From positions 22,275,001 through 22,339,000 of the forward strand of contig CM045733.1 in assembly GCA_024760905.1 (NCBI GenBank): a DNA stretch of 64,000 nucleotides, in the 5' to 3' direction. The notes beneath the pieces were generated by a model. The model saw only the letters and a program-made list of their open reading frames with translations. It was not told the origin of the DNA and made no database searches. Shown one piece after another: positions 34,726 through 42,902 of this stretch. The position numbers and the translations under genes are program-made. The DNA is from Plotosus lineatus. Its lineage: Eukaryota > Chordata > Actinopteri > Siluriformes > Plotosidae. The stretch's first letter is position 1. Each line of letters begins with the position of its first letter.

Positions 34726-36429
34726 TTTCTCAGATTGGGAAGGAGAACAGCACAACATGGAGGTCTGATTTTCTGGTGGAGTATGAGGGAGAAGGACACA
34801 ATGTTTCAGATCCTGCTTGTGCCAGCCTGGGTCCAGGAGTTTCGGTGTGTGTGTGTGTGTGTGTTGGGGTTTGTGTATATGGTTATGTGTGACCTGTATG
34901 TAGCTCAAAGTGAGAACAGTGCTGTATCTTCTTTCTGTAGGAGTGTTTTCCGGACTGTGTATGTGAGGACGCTTATAACAACACGTATGCTTGCGTCCGC
35001 ACAGTTTCCCAGACAACCAACCTGCAGTACTGTGAGTTTGATGATAATGAGGTAAGAAAAATGAGCTTTACTTGTATGAACCCTTATTCTATTCTTCAGG
35101 ATTAACAAAAAATTTAAGAGATGCAGTTTATTTTTAGAAACACCTCTGATATTATCGTAAGCTTTCAAAGAAGGCGGGTCTCAACATTATAAACATTTAC
35201 TGGATCCTCCTTATAGTCTCATATGTTTTGGCCAGGAATATGGCTGACTTGATGCAATCATGATTGATAGAAATTGTATGTACTAAACACACTTTCATAA
35301 TTTTTTTTTTTTTGCCCCTCCCTCCTTTCGGCTGTTCCCTTTCAGGGGTTGCCACAGCGAATCATCTGCCTCCATCTTCATGGAAGACATATCAATGATT
35401 TGCACGTTTGATTTGATATAGGTTTTTACGTCGGATGCCCTTCCTGACACAACCCTTTAGCAAGGGGCAGAAACACGCTGATGGCTACGCAGCTACTCTT
35501 TACGAAAGTCAGCAATGGTTCTTTTACATGAACCTCTCACCATAGACAGTGAGAGACATGGCCCGCCTTTGATAATCCAATACGCTACACTGGGGTGGCG
35601 CAGTGACAACCTTGTGGCGAGTGGGACTCGAACCTCCAACCTTAGGATCAGCGATCCAGCGCCCTTTACCACCAGGCCACCACTGCCCTGCCTTTTCATC
35701 ACTCATTTTGTATCCTGCTTAATTTTAATTGGAGTCGCGAGGAGGCCGGCACCTACCTTGGCCCATCCTGGGTGAGGGCAAGGTACACTGTGGAGTGCTC
35801 ACCAGGCCATCGCAGGGCCTATACAATTACCACTATTCACTCTCACACCTAGGGGCAATTTTGGATTAGCCTACTGTGGGAGGAAGCCAGAGTAGCCAGA
35901 TTAAACCTACGCAAGCCCAGGGAGATGTGAACTCCACACAGAAACGCTTGAGCCCTGTACTTGAACCTTCTTGCTGTAAGACAGACAGCGGAACCAATGT
36001 TCCTCCCTCATCTCATAATTCATTGTTTTATTCCAATCACACACAAATGGTGTGTGTGGCGTTCAAATGTAGCTTGGCCTTTATTTATGTCTATTTATGT
36101 TCATGATGACTCCAATGATGTATGCATGAAAAGATTTGATAAATAGTTAACATGTATATTGTTGTTGGATTCGTCCACAGCCAGAGCTCATATCTTGCTG
36201 TCTCTTTGATGTCTAGGTCTTTGTGGAAGTGTATAACCTGACTGCAGACCCATTCCAGCTCACAAACATTGCCAAAAGCATTGATCAAGAGATTCTGGAA
36301 AAAATGAATCATCGATTGATGATGCTGCAGTCATGTTCAGGACCATCCTGTAGGACACCAGGGGTCTACGACCCACGGTTAGACCTTCTAAACATCTCTA
36401 CCACTGCAAAAGCATTTGTTATTGAATGA
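20807..36429 (+). CDS. gns: N-acetylglucosamine-6-sulfatase, complete (13 coding exons)
   Basis: The lysosomal exo-sulfatase removes 6-sulfate from terminal N-acetylglucosamine in heparan and keratan sulfate. Exons: 20807-20971, 21063-21122, 22181-22387, 27431-27496, 30387-30485, 30595-30762, 33831-33913, 34014-34132, 34264-34367, 34470-34571, 34734-34844, 34941-35051, 36217-36429. All junctions are in phase and give 535 residues (human about 552). Residues 17-32 are a hydrophobic signal segment. TDD (D46, D47) is a metal-site pair. [14 protein letters not shown] holds C82, expected to be converted to formylglycine by the sulfatase-modifying enzyme. SDNGYHTG (D317, N318) is the second metal site. 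Many N-x-S/T sites are present, for example NNT, NCS, NYT, NQT, NKT and NLT. The C-terminus is shorter than in human. The start codon has a strong context (AAACATGG). Introns 3, 4 and 6 are 3-5 kb of repeats. Confidence 0.97.
21063..21122 (+). CDS. gns: gns exon 2
   Basis: Residues 56-75, [20 protein letters not shown]. The acceptor is gcacag and the donor ACT|gtatgt. Intron 1 is only 91 bp. Confidence 0.94.
21135..21164. repeat. (TG)n microsatellite
   Basis: Fourteen or so TG units twelve bases after the exon 2 donor of gns. Confidence 0.95.
21345..21712 (+). repeat. Chimeric SINE: V-SINE front fused to second-tail SINE
   Basis: 21345-21465 is V-SINE (TTTAGGCTAATTGGCTGATC). From 21467 it continues with CCAGTGCAGCTAACTGGGTT, CACTGTCTATGGTGTGAGG and a GGGTGTATTCTGCTGGAGTC tail. 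In gns intron 2. Confidence 0.75.
22021..22043. repeat. poly-T run
   Basis: About 22 T in gns intron 2, 140 bp before exon 3. Confidence 0.9.
22181..22387 (+). CDS. gns: gns exon 3 (active-site exon)
   Basis: Residues 76-144. [20 protein letters not shown] carries the modified cysteine; then [16 protein letters not shown] and [11 protein letters not shown]. The acceptor is cttcaccag; the donor GAA|gtgggt is non-consensus at +3 to +5. Confidence 0.94.
23398..24700. mobile_element. hAT-type non-autonomous DNA transposon
   Basis: The left end TAGGGCTGCAAGTAACGATT and the right-end complement TATTGCTGCAACAACGAATC are terminal inverted repeats. The 8-bp flanks are GTGTAGTG (23390-23397) and GTTTAGTG (24701-24708), one mismatch, the duplication length of hAT elements. 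No transposase frame inside. In gns intron 3. Confidence 0.82.
24709..24905 (+). repeat. SINE, third family
   Basis: CCCTGGGCAAGGTCCACCC, GAAAGGTAACCTGCAATGTA, GATGCGCCAGTATGCCCAGG and an AAAAAGCCCAACAGACTTTA end. Confidence 0.75.
25069..25106. repeat. (TA)n microsatellite
   Basis: About 19 TA units just before the transposon at 25114. Confidence 0.95.
25345..25545 (+). repeat. tRNA-derived SINE, 3' truncated, nested
   Basis: CAGTGGTGGTCTAGTGGTTA (A-box) and GGTTCGAGTCC (B-box), CTCACTGTCTATGGTGAGAG, CGTCAGCGTGTTTCTACG; then it stops abruptly before the tail. Confidence 0.82.
25640..25887. mobile_element. hAT element remnant
   Basis: Its right end AGAAAATAATTGAGAAGCAC and the inner CACTAGGTGGCAGTGGCACT resemble the hAT copy at 59497-60281. 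The left end is not clear. Confidence 0.55.
26054..26168. repeat. Compound (TG)n/(TA)n microsatellite
   Basis: TG units to about 26111, then about 28 TA units, joining two transposon ends. Confidence 0.95.
26175..26966 (+). mobile_element. Tigger/pogo-type DNA transposon, internally deleted
   Basis: The left end CAGTAAAACCTCCGCTGACG and the right-end complement CAGTGATACCTCTGCTCACG are inverted repeats. TA precedes the left end. From 26436 the plus strand encodes [20 protein letters not shown] and [20 protein letters not shown]. This is the N-terminal CENP-B-like helix-turn-helix of Tigger transposases, and it stops at 26610. The DDE domain is absent. Confidence 0.82.
27355..27410. repeat. 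(TG)n tract before gns exon 4
   Basis: About 27 TG units ending roughly 20 bases before the exon 4 acceptor. Confidence 0.95.
27431..27496 (+). CDS. gns: gns exon 4
   Basis: Residues 145-166, [20 protein letters not shown] then AL. The acceptor follows a long (TG)n and a T run; the donor is CTG|gtaagg. The 66-bp exon is symmetrical (phase 0/0). Confidence 0.94.
27535..27845 (+). repeat. V-SINE-like copy
   Basis: ATGGTGGCGTAGCGGTTGGC (head), CTCCCTGTGCTCGTGTGGGT, GTTAAGGGTGTACTCCACCC, then CTCTAGTAGGATTC. In gns intron 4. Confidence 0.8.
28350..28568 (-). repeat. SINE (RTE-type tail), 5' truncated, with target-site duplication
   Basis: Bounded by perfect 17-bp repeats ACATCTAAAGTGAGAGT at 28333-28349 and 28569-28585. 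It reads CCTTTCGGCTTGTTCC to GTTAGCTGCACTGGGGGTGG. Confidence 0.88.
29190..30295. mobile_element. Tc1/mariner-superfamily non-autonomous element with nested LINE
   Basis: The left end CAGGGAGTCCTTGGTTTACG and the right-end complement CAGGGAGTGCTCGGTTTACA are inverted repeats, with TA on both sides. An RTE-like LINE 3' fragment sits inside at 29869-30206. In gns intron 4, 90 bp before exon 5. Confidence 0.8.
29869..30206 (-). mobile_element. RTE-like LINE 3' fragment, nested
   Basis: Minus strand encodes [20 protein letters not shown] and [20 protein letters not shown]. An internal piece between KMLR and LTWFG is missing. Tail CTTCTTCTTTTCCTTTCGGC. Confidence 0.84.
30350..30376. repeat. poly-T before gns exon 5
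   Basis: About 27 T ending ten bases before the exon 5 acceptor. Confidence 0.92.
30387..30485 (+). CDS. gns: gns exon 5
   Basis: Residues 167-199, starting [20 protein letters not shown] and ending YLTDVL. The acceptor aaatgaacag lies just after a poly-T run; the donor is CTG|gtgagt. Confidence 0.94.
30595..30762 (+). CDS. gns: gns exon 6
   Basis: Residues 200-255, including [20 protein letters not shown]. The acceptor is ttgtcttag and the donor AAG|gtatgc. Confidence 0.95.
31102..31353 (-). repeat. SINE with second (GTGTAC) tail and target-site duplication
   Basis: Bounded by perfect AAAAGCAGTTTA at 31090-31101 and 31354-31365. It contains GCAGAGTACACCCTGGACAG and CAGCCTTTGATAACCCAGTT, and has no head. 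In gns intron 6. Confidence 0.86.
31930..32072. repeat. Tandem duplication of about 66 bp
   Basis: AGTTGGCTGAGATGGGCTCC ... TGGTTTTGAAAAGGAAAT occurs twice in a row with small differences. The left unit starts in a SINE tail remnant. Confidence 0.8.
32620..32945 (-). repeat. V-SINE-like copy
   Basis: GAACCGCTTCATCCTATTCG, GGCCTTTGGACTATAGGAGA, CGTGTGAGGTGACCTGCTAA (head complement). Confidence 0.72.
33100..33485 (-). repeat. tRNA-derived SINE, full length, with target-site duplication
   Basis: Bounded by perfect 14-bp GCAAGATTGTCATA at 33086-33099 and 33486-33499. It runs from the 3' tail TTTCCTTTCAGCTTTTTCCC through a poly-T to the head complement TAGACCACCACTGCC. A GGAGGGG-type triplicate run is present at 33371-33401. 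Confidence 0.9.
33510..33745 (+). repeat. SINE, third family
   Basis: GTGCTCATGATCAGGAGGTT head, CCCTGGGCAAGGTCTTAACC, CTGCGATGGACTAGCGTCCC, AATGGCTCGGGTGTACAAAG. Confidence 0.75.
33831..33913 (+). CDS. gns: gns exon 7
   Basis: Residues 256 to about 283, [20 protein letters not shown] then LDDAYRK. The acceptor is ctttttaaag and the donor CG|gtgtgt. Confidence 0.93.
34014..34132 (+). CDS. gns: gns exon 8
   Basis: Encodes [20 protein letters not shown] to TSDNGYHT, which carries the second metal-site motif. The acceptor is ccactag and the donor ACGG|gtacat. Intron 7 is 100 bp. Confidence 0.94.
34216..34262. repeat. (CT)n tract forming the gns exon 9 polypyrimidine tract
   Basis: About 23 CT units with one CTGT interruption, running into the acceptor CAG at 34261-34263. 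Confidence 0.94.
34264..34367 (+). CDS. gns: gns exon 9
   Basis: Encodes [20 protein letters not shown] then [14 protein letters not shown]. The acceptor ends a (CT)n tract; the donor is CCT|gtaagc. Confidence 0.95.
34470..34571 (+). CDS. gns: gns exon 10
   Basis: Residues 358-391, [20 protein letters not shown] then [14 protein letters not shown]. The acceptor is ccccactag and the donor ATG|gtgagt. Confidence 0.95.
34651..34724. repeat. (TG)n tract before gns exon 11
   Basis: About 36 TG units with one TATG interruption, ending ten bases before the exon 11 acceptor. Confidence 0.95.
34734..34844 (+). CDS. gns: gns exon 11
   Basis: Residues 392-428, [20 protein letters not shown] to GPGVS. 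The acceptor ttctcag follows a (TG)n; the donor TCG|gtgtgt is itself the first units of another (GT)n. Confidence 0.93.
34845..34864. repeat. (GT)n at gns exon 11 donor
   Basis: Ten GT units beginning exactly at the donor dinucleotide. Confidence 0.92.
34941..35051 (+). CDS. gns: gns exon 12
   Basis: Residues 429-465, [20 protein letters not shown] to CEFDDNE, Cys-rich. The acceptor is ttctgtag and the donor GAG|gtaaga. Confidence 0.95.
35325..35695 (-). repeat. tRNA-derived SINE with RTE-type tail, full length
   Basis: CTTTCGGCTGTTCCC tail, GATTTGATATAGGTTTTTAC, CAGAAACACGCTGATGGCTA, head complement GGACTCGAACCTCCAACCTT and CCACCAGGCCACCACTGCC. In gns intron 12. Confidence 0.85.
35696..35995 (-). 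repeat. V-SINE-like copy
   Basis: GCAAGGTACACTGTGGAGTG, ACCTAGGGGCAATTTTGGAT and AACTCCACACAGAAACGC, adjoining the SINE at 35325. Confidence 0.75.
36217..36429 (+). CDS. gns: gns exon 13 with stop codon
   Basis: Residues 466-535, [40 protein letters not shown], ending AKAFVIE then TGA. The acceptor is gatgtctag. The human C-terminal basic tail is replaced by a shorter sequence. Confidence 0.95.
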   Translation, partial: VFVEVYNLTADPFQLTNIAKSIDQEILEKMNHRLMMLQSCSGPSCRTPGVYDPRLDLLNISTTAKAFVIE

Positions 36430-38960
36430 CGAGCTGATGGGTTATGGGGGCCTTCAGTATTTTTACTCAGTGGTGACAAACTCACTGAACAAATGTGTGT
36501 CTCTGAGTCACACTATTGATTTTATGGAAGCAGTTCAGGTCATATGATCCCAGCGGACGTTGAAGGTATCAATTAGCGAGTGTCAGTATGGGACGGTCTC
36601 AGTTACTCTGTTTGATAAATTAAACTGAATTGCTGGGTAATTAGACGCTGGAGTGTGACGACTGTACAGAGAAATCTCAAGCAGAGGTTTTTAGTCCAGA
36701 CTCGAGCAAAATCTGTGCAAAAAAGACCAAGAGCTGGATTTCACTGTGTAGACTGAGCGAGCGAACGAGGTTAATCAGCAGTTTATTGTACAGCATTGTA
36801 AAACGGCAGCCTTCTTTAATTCACTTCAGGCGCTGTTACTTTCCCACTTCAGAACAGAGCGTCTTCATTCATATCTGTAGGGTTTGGTAGACGTTAACCT
36901 GTTTTCTTGCCGACACTGAATATCGTCGCTGTATCATAATCAGTATTATCTGGAGAATTTTCCGTTGGATTTAAAGTTGATCCAATCGTACTTTGGCCCA
37001 TGAAGCCAGTCATGCATGCAGTAAAACGAGTAATGTTTGCACTGGGGCACGTGGGTAAATGATCATTGCGATTTGATTCATGATCTTGAGGGAACTTGGC
37101 GGAACTGTGGTTATATAAAGGGGAACTTTGGGGGATTGGGATGATCTCAGGAGAACATGGGGGAGGGGTTGGGTGATCGTGCTGTCCATAGAAACTGTTA
37201 CATTGTGCCACAACTTCTCCACTGTATTACGAATTAACGCCAATCGTGATAGAACGTGGGACGTATGGAAGGGCCCAATAGAGCGTCACAGAACATAACA
37301 GACCTTGATGCACCGTCGTAGTCAGCCTTGATGAATTTGGCAACACAATTCTTTCAAGTTTTATTTAATGGATTTGAGCTCAAATTGTTAAGTTCTGCAC
37401 TTTAATTTCGATCGTGGACGTCGTGGCCCACTGTAAACCCGGGGTTAATAATAATTTGCCTGAATGGCTTCATTGCAAATTAGAAGTAAATCTGTAAGTT
37501 TCAGGAACTCGACAGTCTTCCAAAAGATGTTCACTGATGAACTGCTTCTGATGGGGCGGAGTTTGACATGTTGGTGAATAATCGTATTATGTAGTTTACA
37601 CAAGTTTTGCTCATGTTCCTGTTATGACACTGTGTGCCCTGTAGATCTGGGGGAAGTCTAGCATGTGGCTTTTGTTTATCTTTTCAAGGTTTAAATTCGA
37701 CCCTCGGCTGATGTTCAACTGTCTCGGGCCTCATGCGAATCGTCTGCGGCAGACAAGAAAGTAAACAAGGAATTTGAAAATTCTATTCTGCTGTTGCCTT
37801 TTGTCCGGCTCCTCCCTTTGAGATCGTGGTGGTCTATTCCACACGTGATTGAAAAAAGTAAGTTCATAAGGGTTTAGAGAATCAGGACACCACCCTGCTG
37901 CAGTCATCCGTGTTTCTGTAGTTTCTGACAGATGCAATTTCAGCATAGAGCAGTGCTGAATGTAGTGTGTGTGTGTGTGTCTTTTTCCTGCCTTTTTTGC
38001 ATCTTGTGATTAACAACGTATTCCTGAACAGAATAGCACGAATGTTGTGTTGGCAAGATTTTCAATATGTGGTTTTGTCTATTTAAAATGAAAAGTTGTT
38101 TTTTTTTTTGTTTGTTTTTTAAATTCTCTAGGCACCAGAACTTTCTGTGTATCCAAAATTCAAGCCTTAAATTTCACCAGTGACATTTACCATGTGCGTT
38201 AAGCTGATTTTAATATTTTAGTGCTGGAGTTAGTAAACACCAAAGTGTGAATAACTGAATGTATTTTGTTTCAGAGAGTAAGGTGCCTCATTTGAGTAGT
38301 GACCACTAGTAGGGTTTTTTTTTTTTTTTTTTTAATTTTACAAATTTCATCTTTTATCATACCTGCTGGTATTTTTTTTTTTTTTTGGGGCGGCAAACTG
38401 TTAGTTCACTTGTGAATGAGCCAAAGTACGACAGCGAGGTCAGTTAACTAGAATGAATGAATGAATTAGATTAATAACTATTTAATATGAATCTTTTTTT
38501 TTTAAGAGTAAGAAATATTTTTATGAGGGTATAAGGGATCTGAAACACTGTGTTGCTCTGTGAAAAGCAGCAATAAGGGAGTTTCAATAATGAGGGAACA
38601 CTTTATAGTGCTGCAGATAATCAGATATGTTTCTATAGAAATATTAGAATTATCCTGGCCTGATTTCCAATATTAGATCCAGAATCCTTTCTGTAACTCA
38701 CTCGAGTGTTTTGTTGTTGTTTATTTGTGTGGTAATATATTAGGAATTGGTTATTAAACGCTTACATTTATAAAATAGTTGCTTGTTACTGAAGTCAGTG
38801 TGATACATTATTTTACTGAAGCACTTTCTAATCTGCAATGAAAATTATTCACATTTTGTCATTCATGCATCGTCAATTTCCTGTAGTTAATGTGTTTTTG
38901 TTTTGTTTTGTCTGGCTAAATAAATAAATGTTTACTCAATAAAACAAAGAACTTGCGCTC
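36430..38960 (+). other. gns: gns 3' UTR (probable)
   Basis: About 2.5 kb after the stop with no further exon signals and little transposon sequence. AATAAA at 38919-38924 and 38938-38943 are the best polyadenylation signals. The extent is inferred. Confidence 0.55.
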
Positions 38961-39246
38961 TCTCTTTCTGACCTTAATGTAATTTATACAGCCTTCATTG
39001 TTCCCACTTCGTGAAAATTAACAGTGTAGGATGTCGGGCTCAAAAGTGAAGGTTTTAATGAGTCGCACTACTGCGGTTGCTCTACACGAGTACGCGGAGC
39101 TCAGGATAGAAAATACACTGAAGTTCCAAAACTGAGGAAAAAATCTTGGCAGGAAGCTGTTGATAAGAGATGATGATTGAGTTATGGCTACACAAGTGCT
39201 CCAGTCTTGTACAGCAACACTGTAGAATATTGCAACAAGCTTTTAA

Positions 39247-39335
39247 TACCGTATTTTTTTTCCCGGACCATAAGGCACACGCAACATCTTTTAACCATCG
39301 GAAATTTGACGGTGCGTCTAAAACCAGAATCAATT
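39247..39335. repeat. Degenerate short inverted-repeat element
   Basis: ACCGTATTTTTTTTCCCGGA and, at the right, GTGCGTCTAAAACC...TTACCGTA resemble the ends of a widespread fish DNA-element type. It lies in the gap between the gns and rassf3 3' ends. Confidence 0.45.
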
Positions 39336-39659
39336 ACCGTATTAAAATGTTTTCTTTATGATAGTTATATTTATAATATATTGAGACATTGTTTATTTCC
39401 TTCCTAGTCAGAATTAGATAATCTTTAAAAATAAACAAACCAACCACACCTCAGCCACATCACATTTGAGGTGGGATTAAATAAAAAAAATTTTCCCCAC
39501 TCCATATCATTGACATTTTCATTCGCTTTATACATTTCTGTGGTTTATATTTTTCTTTAAGTCATTTTATTGAAATGATTGACTTTGCCACTTTTGTCTT
39601 ATTTATAAAGTGTTCCTGACTACTTTTTAATACACATATTTAAAAATAAACAATCATGT

Positions 39660-40588
39660 CTTCATAAATACCATTTTTATTACAATGTTATGCATTTGGC
39701 ACAATCCACCTCGCAGCAGTGAGCTCTCTGAGCCATTTTCATTAACAGCAGCCTCTCAAATGTACATCTCTGAACAGATTGTGTTCGTTTGAACAGCTGG
39801 TTTAGTAGGTGGACTGGATGAAATGACTCATGAGGTTTCGGGATTTATGTTCAATTTACCAAACACAGACATTTAAAACAATGAAGAGTCACAAAGCAGA
39901 CCTGCAAACAGTGCAAGAAAGGCACTGAAATTTCACGTCACCATAAATCTTGGTTTAGCAGATAAAAGTCGAGAGCATCCTTCTCTATAATCAACAGTCA
40001 TGTGCTGCAAAACCGGCCAGTGATGTTCTTCACAGCCAGAGCAGATAAATGCATGGATTAATATAATGCATGCATTTATACAGAAAACTCCTTTAGTAGT
40101 ACGACACATACTTATAGCATTTAGTGGAGATTTTAAAGGTCAGGTAAATAAAACTGATGTAGTTGGACATCTGGAACATTCAAAGTAATGCTCTACAAAA
40201 CTACTTCAGCTTTCTTTCTCTTTAAAGTTTAAACACCAAAGCTTTCACAGGAAAAACAAAAAAGAATATCAAGTTGCTTTTATATAGTAATGCAAGATTT
40301 AATAAAGCGTCCACAACTAACAAAAATAAAAGCTCTTCCCTGAATTATAATGTAAAGTGCCCAAAAATGTTTTATCTATTACTGCTAACATCACCGGAGC
40401 CTCCGGTTACACGTTTAATCTCAACCTGATCACATCCGAACAACCACACCTATATCACCACCACCCCGACACCGCTCACCCTCCTCAGCCCCTATAATGA
40501 AAAACTCTTGCAATTCGAAAATACATTTAACCCAGTGTTTAAAAGGAAGCGTTGCCATGGTGACATGACTTCACTCACAGGCTATATG

Positions 40589-40635
<47 letters not shown>

Positions 40636-42460
40636 GTAATACGAGCTCTGTGAGTGTAAGAGGCACGAAATTCTTTAGACATTTAAATTAAATATGCACT
40701 TTTACATGGTATCTTTGGTTATAAAAAAATAAACAGATTTTCATGAAGGTTTAAAAAAAAGGGGGGGGGGGTCAACAGATAAGCAAAAGAATGTGAAAGG
40801 TGCTATTACAGCAGATGACCAATAGATGTCCCCACATCACCACAAAATCGATGCATCAACAATCACTCCAACATAATATAAGGCAGATAGAAGGTATGTT
40901 CTTATAAAATATGAATAGATGTGTGTGTGCTCAACCACTGATAGACAAGTGTCATTAAAACAAACAAAAAAACATGGTGTAAATGTTCACTGAGAGACAA
41001 AGTAGCACAGCCTGCTGATTTATGCAGAGTAAGCTACAGTACATTTTAGATTTTAAGAGAAAGAGATAGAGGATATAAAACTCTAACTGTTATGATTGTC
41101 ACATCTATAATGTATTTTATAGTGTCTATATTAGACCATCTATACAAGACTTATGTTCAGTGGTGACGTGATTAAAACTTATTCCCCAAACACATTGTGA
41201 TACAGTATCAAGTAGAGAGATCCTGATCAGCTGTAGCTGAAATACAATACACACGCTTCGCCCACAGCCCAGCAAAGCAAAGCAAGAGCATCCTATTGCA
41301 TGCATTTTTAATCTTTAATCAATTCATGTATATATATATATATATATATATCAGCCTTCCCATAATCCCACCACAAACCAGCTCACACCTTGTTCTTTCT
41401 TCCTTCATTTATCCCTGTTGAAGAATCTGATAGCCACAGGACATTCGACATCATAACCAGCAGGTTTAAACCGACATTCGGCACCAACAAAGACAAGACA
41501 AGCCCTTGAGCACTGGATGTGCACTCATGAAGTTTGTTCCTAGCTCAGTGCATCCCATTTCCTCAAAATGCATTTCAACTTCCTCTAGCTCCATCAATTC
41601 CCTGCTAATTGCTTTTGCTCCTTGAAAACATACCCTACCGCTCTTGAGTTCAGAAACCTCGAAACTAACCTCGCTTGGCATTGCATCAACTTCCCTTAAA
41701 ACCAACATACCTTTCAGCATTTCATTCGTTCTGTGTTCTATTGGCCGTCTGTTACATCCTGTTGTCCCCTCTTCGTCTTTTCTTAAAGTTTATGATCCCA
41801 TTTTATGCTTCCTGCCTGGATTGCCAACACCACACACCTTCCTTTACTAGTAACTGGACAGTCAGTAATAGATCCTCCTGGAAGAAGAAGTTAGTCAACA
41901 GGTCTGATAATACTAACAACGGTACCATAGCTTGTGTCTGATCCTCACAGTGCTGACTTAGAACTTTAAAAGCAATCGATTTAATGCAGTTTTAACTATC
42001 AGCTAAATCTACATCAGGTCCACTTTCATCTGAACAAAATCAAATTTATTTATTCTTTGGTAAAACCTTGCAGGTTGGCAGTTCCTACTCTAACTGTTCA
42101 TTCAGTTTGGATTGTTGCTATGACTCTTAAAAAATAAAATATAAGATTCTTACAATATAGGTATAAAAAGGTTCCCCACATAAATTAAAGGCAAAAAAAA
42201 AAAAAAAATATGTACAAACCATAGTATGAACATTTAAAATCAAATAGAACAGATTCTCAAGCTTGCATCATTCACAAGTTTAAGAGGTAATAAATTGGGG
42301 GGTGAGATGGGAAAACTGCACTCTGGGAAAGCATGACACATGTAAAGGAGCGAATCCCACATGATCTCTGGATGTCAGAGTTTCTAAGAGACATGTGTCG
42401 CCTCGGCATTCATACCGTGTGCCTCCTGAGGCTATCGGTTCACTCTGTGTTATTAAACTG
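39660..42460 (-). other. rassf3: rassf3 3' UTR (probable)
   Basis: About 2.8 kb below the stop codon with no transposon signature apart from (TA)n runs at 40598-40632 and 41333-41350 and a poly-G at 40761. A minus-strand AATAAA lies at 39676-39681. The open frame at 41466-41720 has no family resemblance. The extent is inferred. Confidence 0.5.
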
Positions 42461-42610
42461 TTAATTGTGGTTGCTAATCACTCTGAGTGCCTCCTCCAGC
42501 TTCTCACGGTAGATGTTGTAGCGTGTAGTTATCACTGTGACCTGGTCCTGTTCTTCCTTATCCAAGATGCGCAGGAAGTTGTGCAACTCGGGGATGGAGA
42601 ATGCGTCCCA
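42461..42610 (-). CDS. rassf3: rassf3 last coding exon (SARAH domain)
   Basis: WDAFSIPELHNFLRILDKEE to LEEALRVISNHN then TAA at 42463-42461. The acceptor ctctcaccag follows a C/T-rich tract. Confidence 0.95.
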   Translation of the reverse strand, partial: WDAFSIPELHNFLRILDKEEQDQVTVITTRYNIYREKLEEALRVISNHN

Positions 42611-42845
42611 CTGGTGAGAGAGAGAGGGGGGGGGAGGGGGGCCAATCAATAAACGTGTTCAATTAACAAGTTGATTTGCTCTGAAGAAGAAAAAAATGAC
42701 AGATTGCTCACCATGACTTCTCCAGTCTGCTGCTCTCTGAGGACGAAGCTGAGAGTGTCTAGGTTTGGCCCAGCCAGCAGACGCAGGAACAAGGGGTGTT
42801 CTCCTTCTGACAATTTACACACATAGACTGTAGAGAAAACACAAG

Positions 42846-42902
<57 letters not shown>

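Noticed and set aside
34567..35055. Long frames of His-Thr or Cys-Val repeats
   Set aside because: They are (TG)n/(CA)n microsatellites read through; the real coding sequence here is gns exons 11-12.
36894..37211. Minus-strand 105-codon frame
   Set aside because: Antisense within the gns 3' UTR, compositionally biased, no recognisable domain.
41466..41720. Minus-strand 84-codon frame
   Set aside because: Lies in the probable rassf3 3' UTR and has no domain, promoter or splice support.
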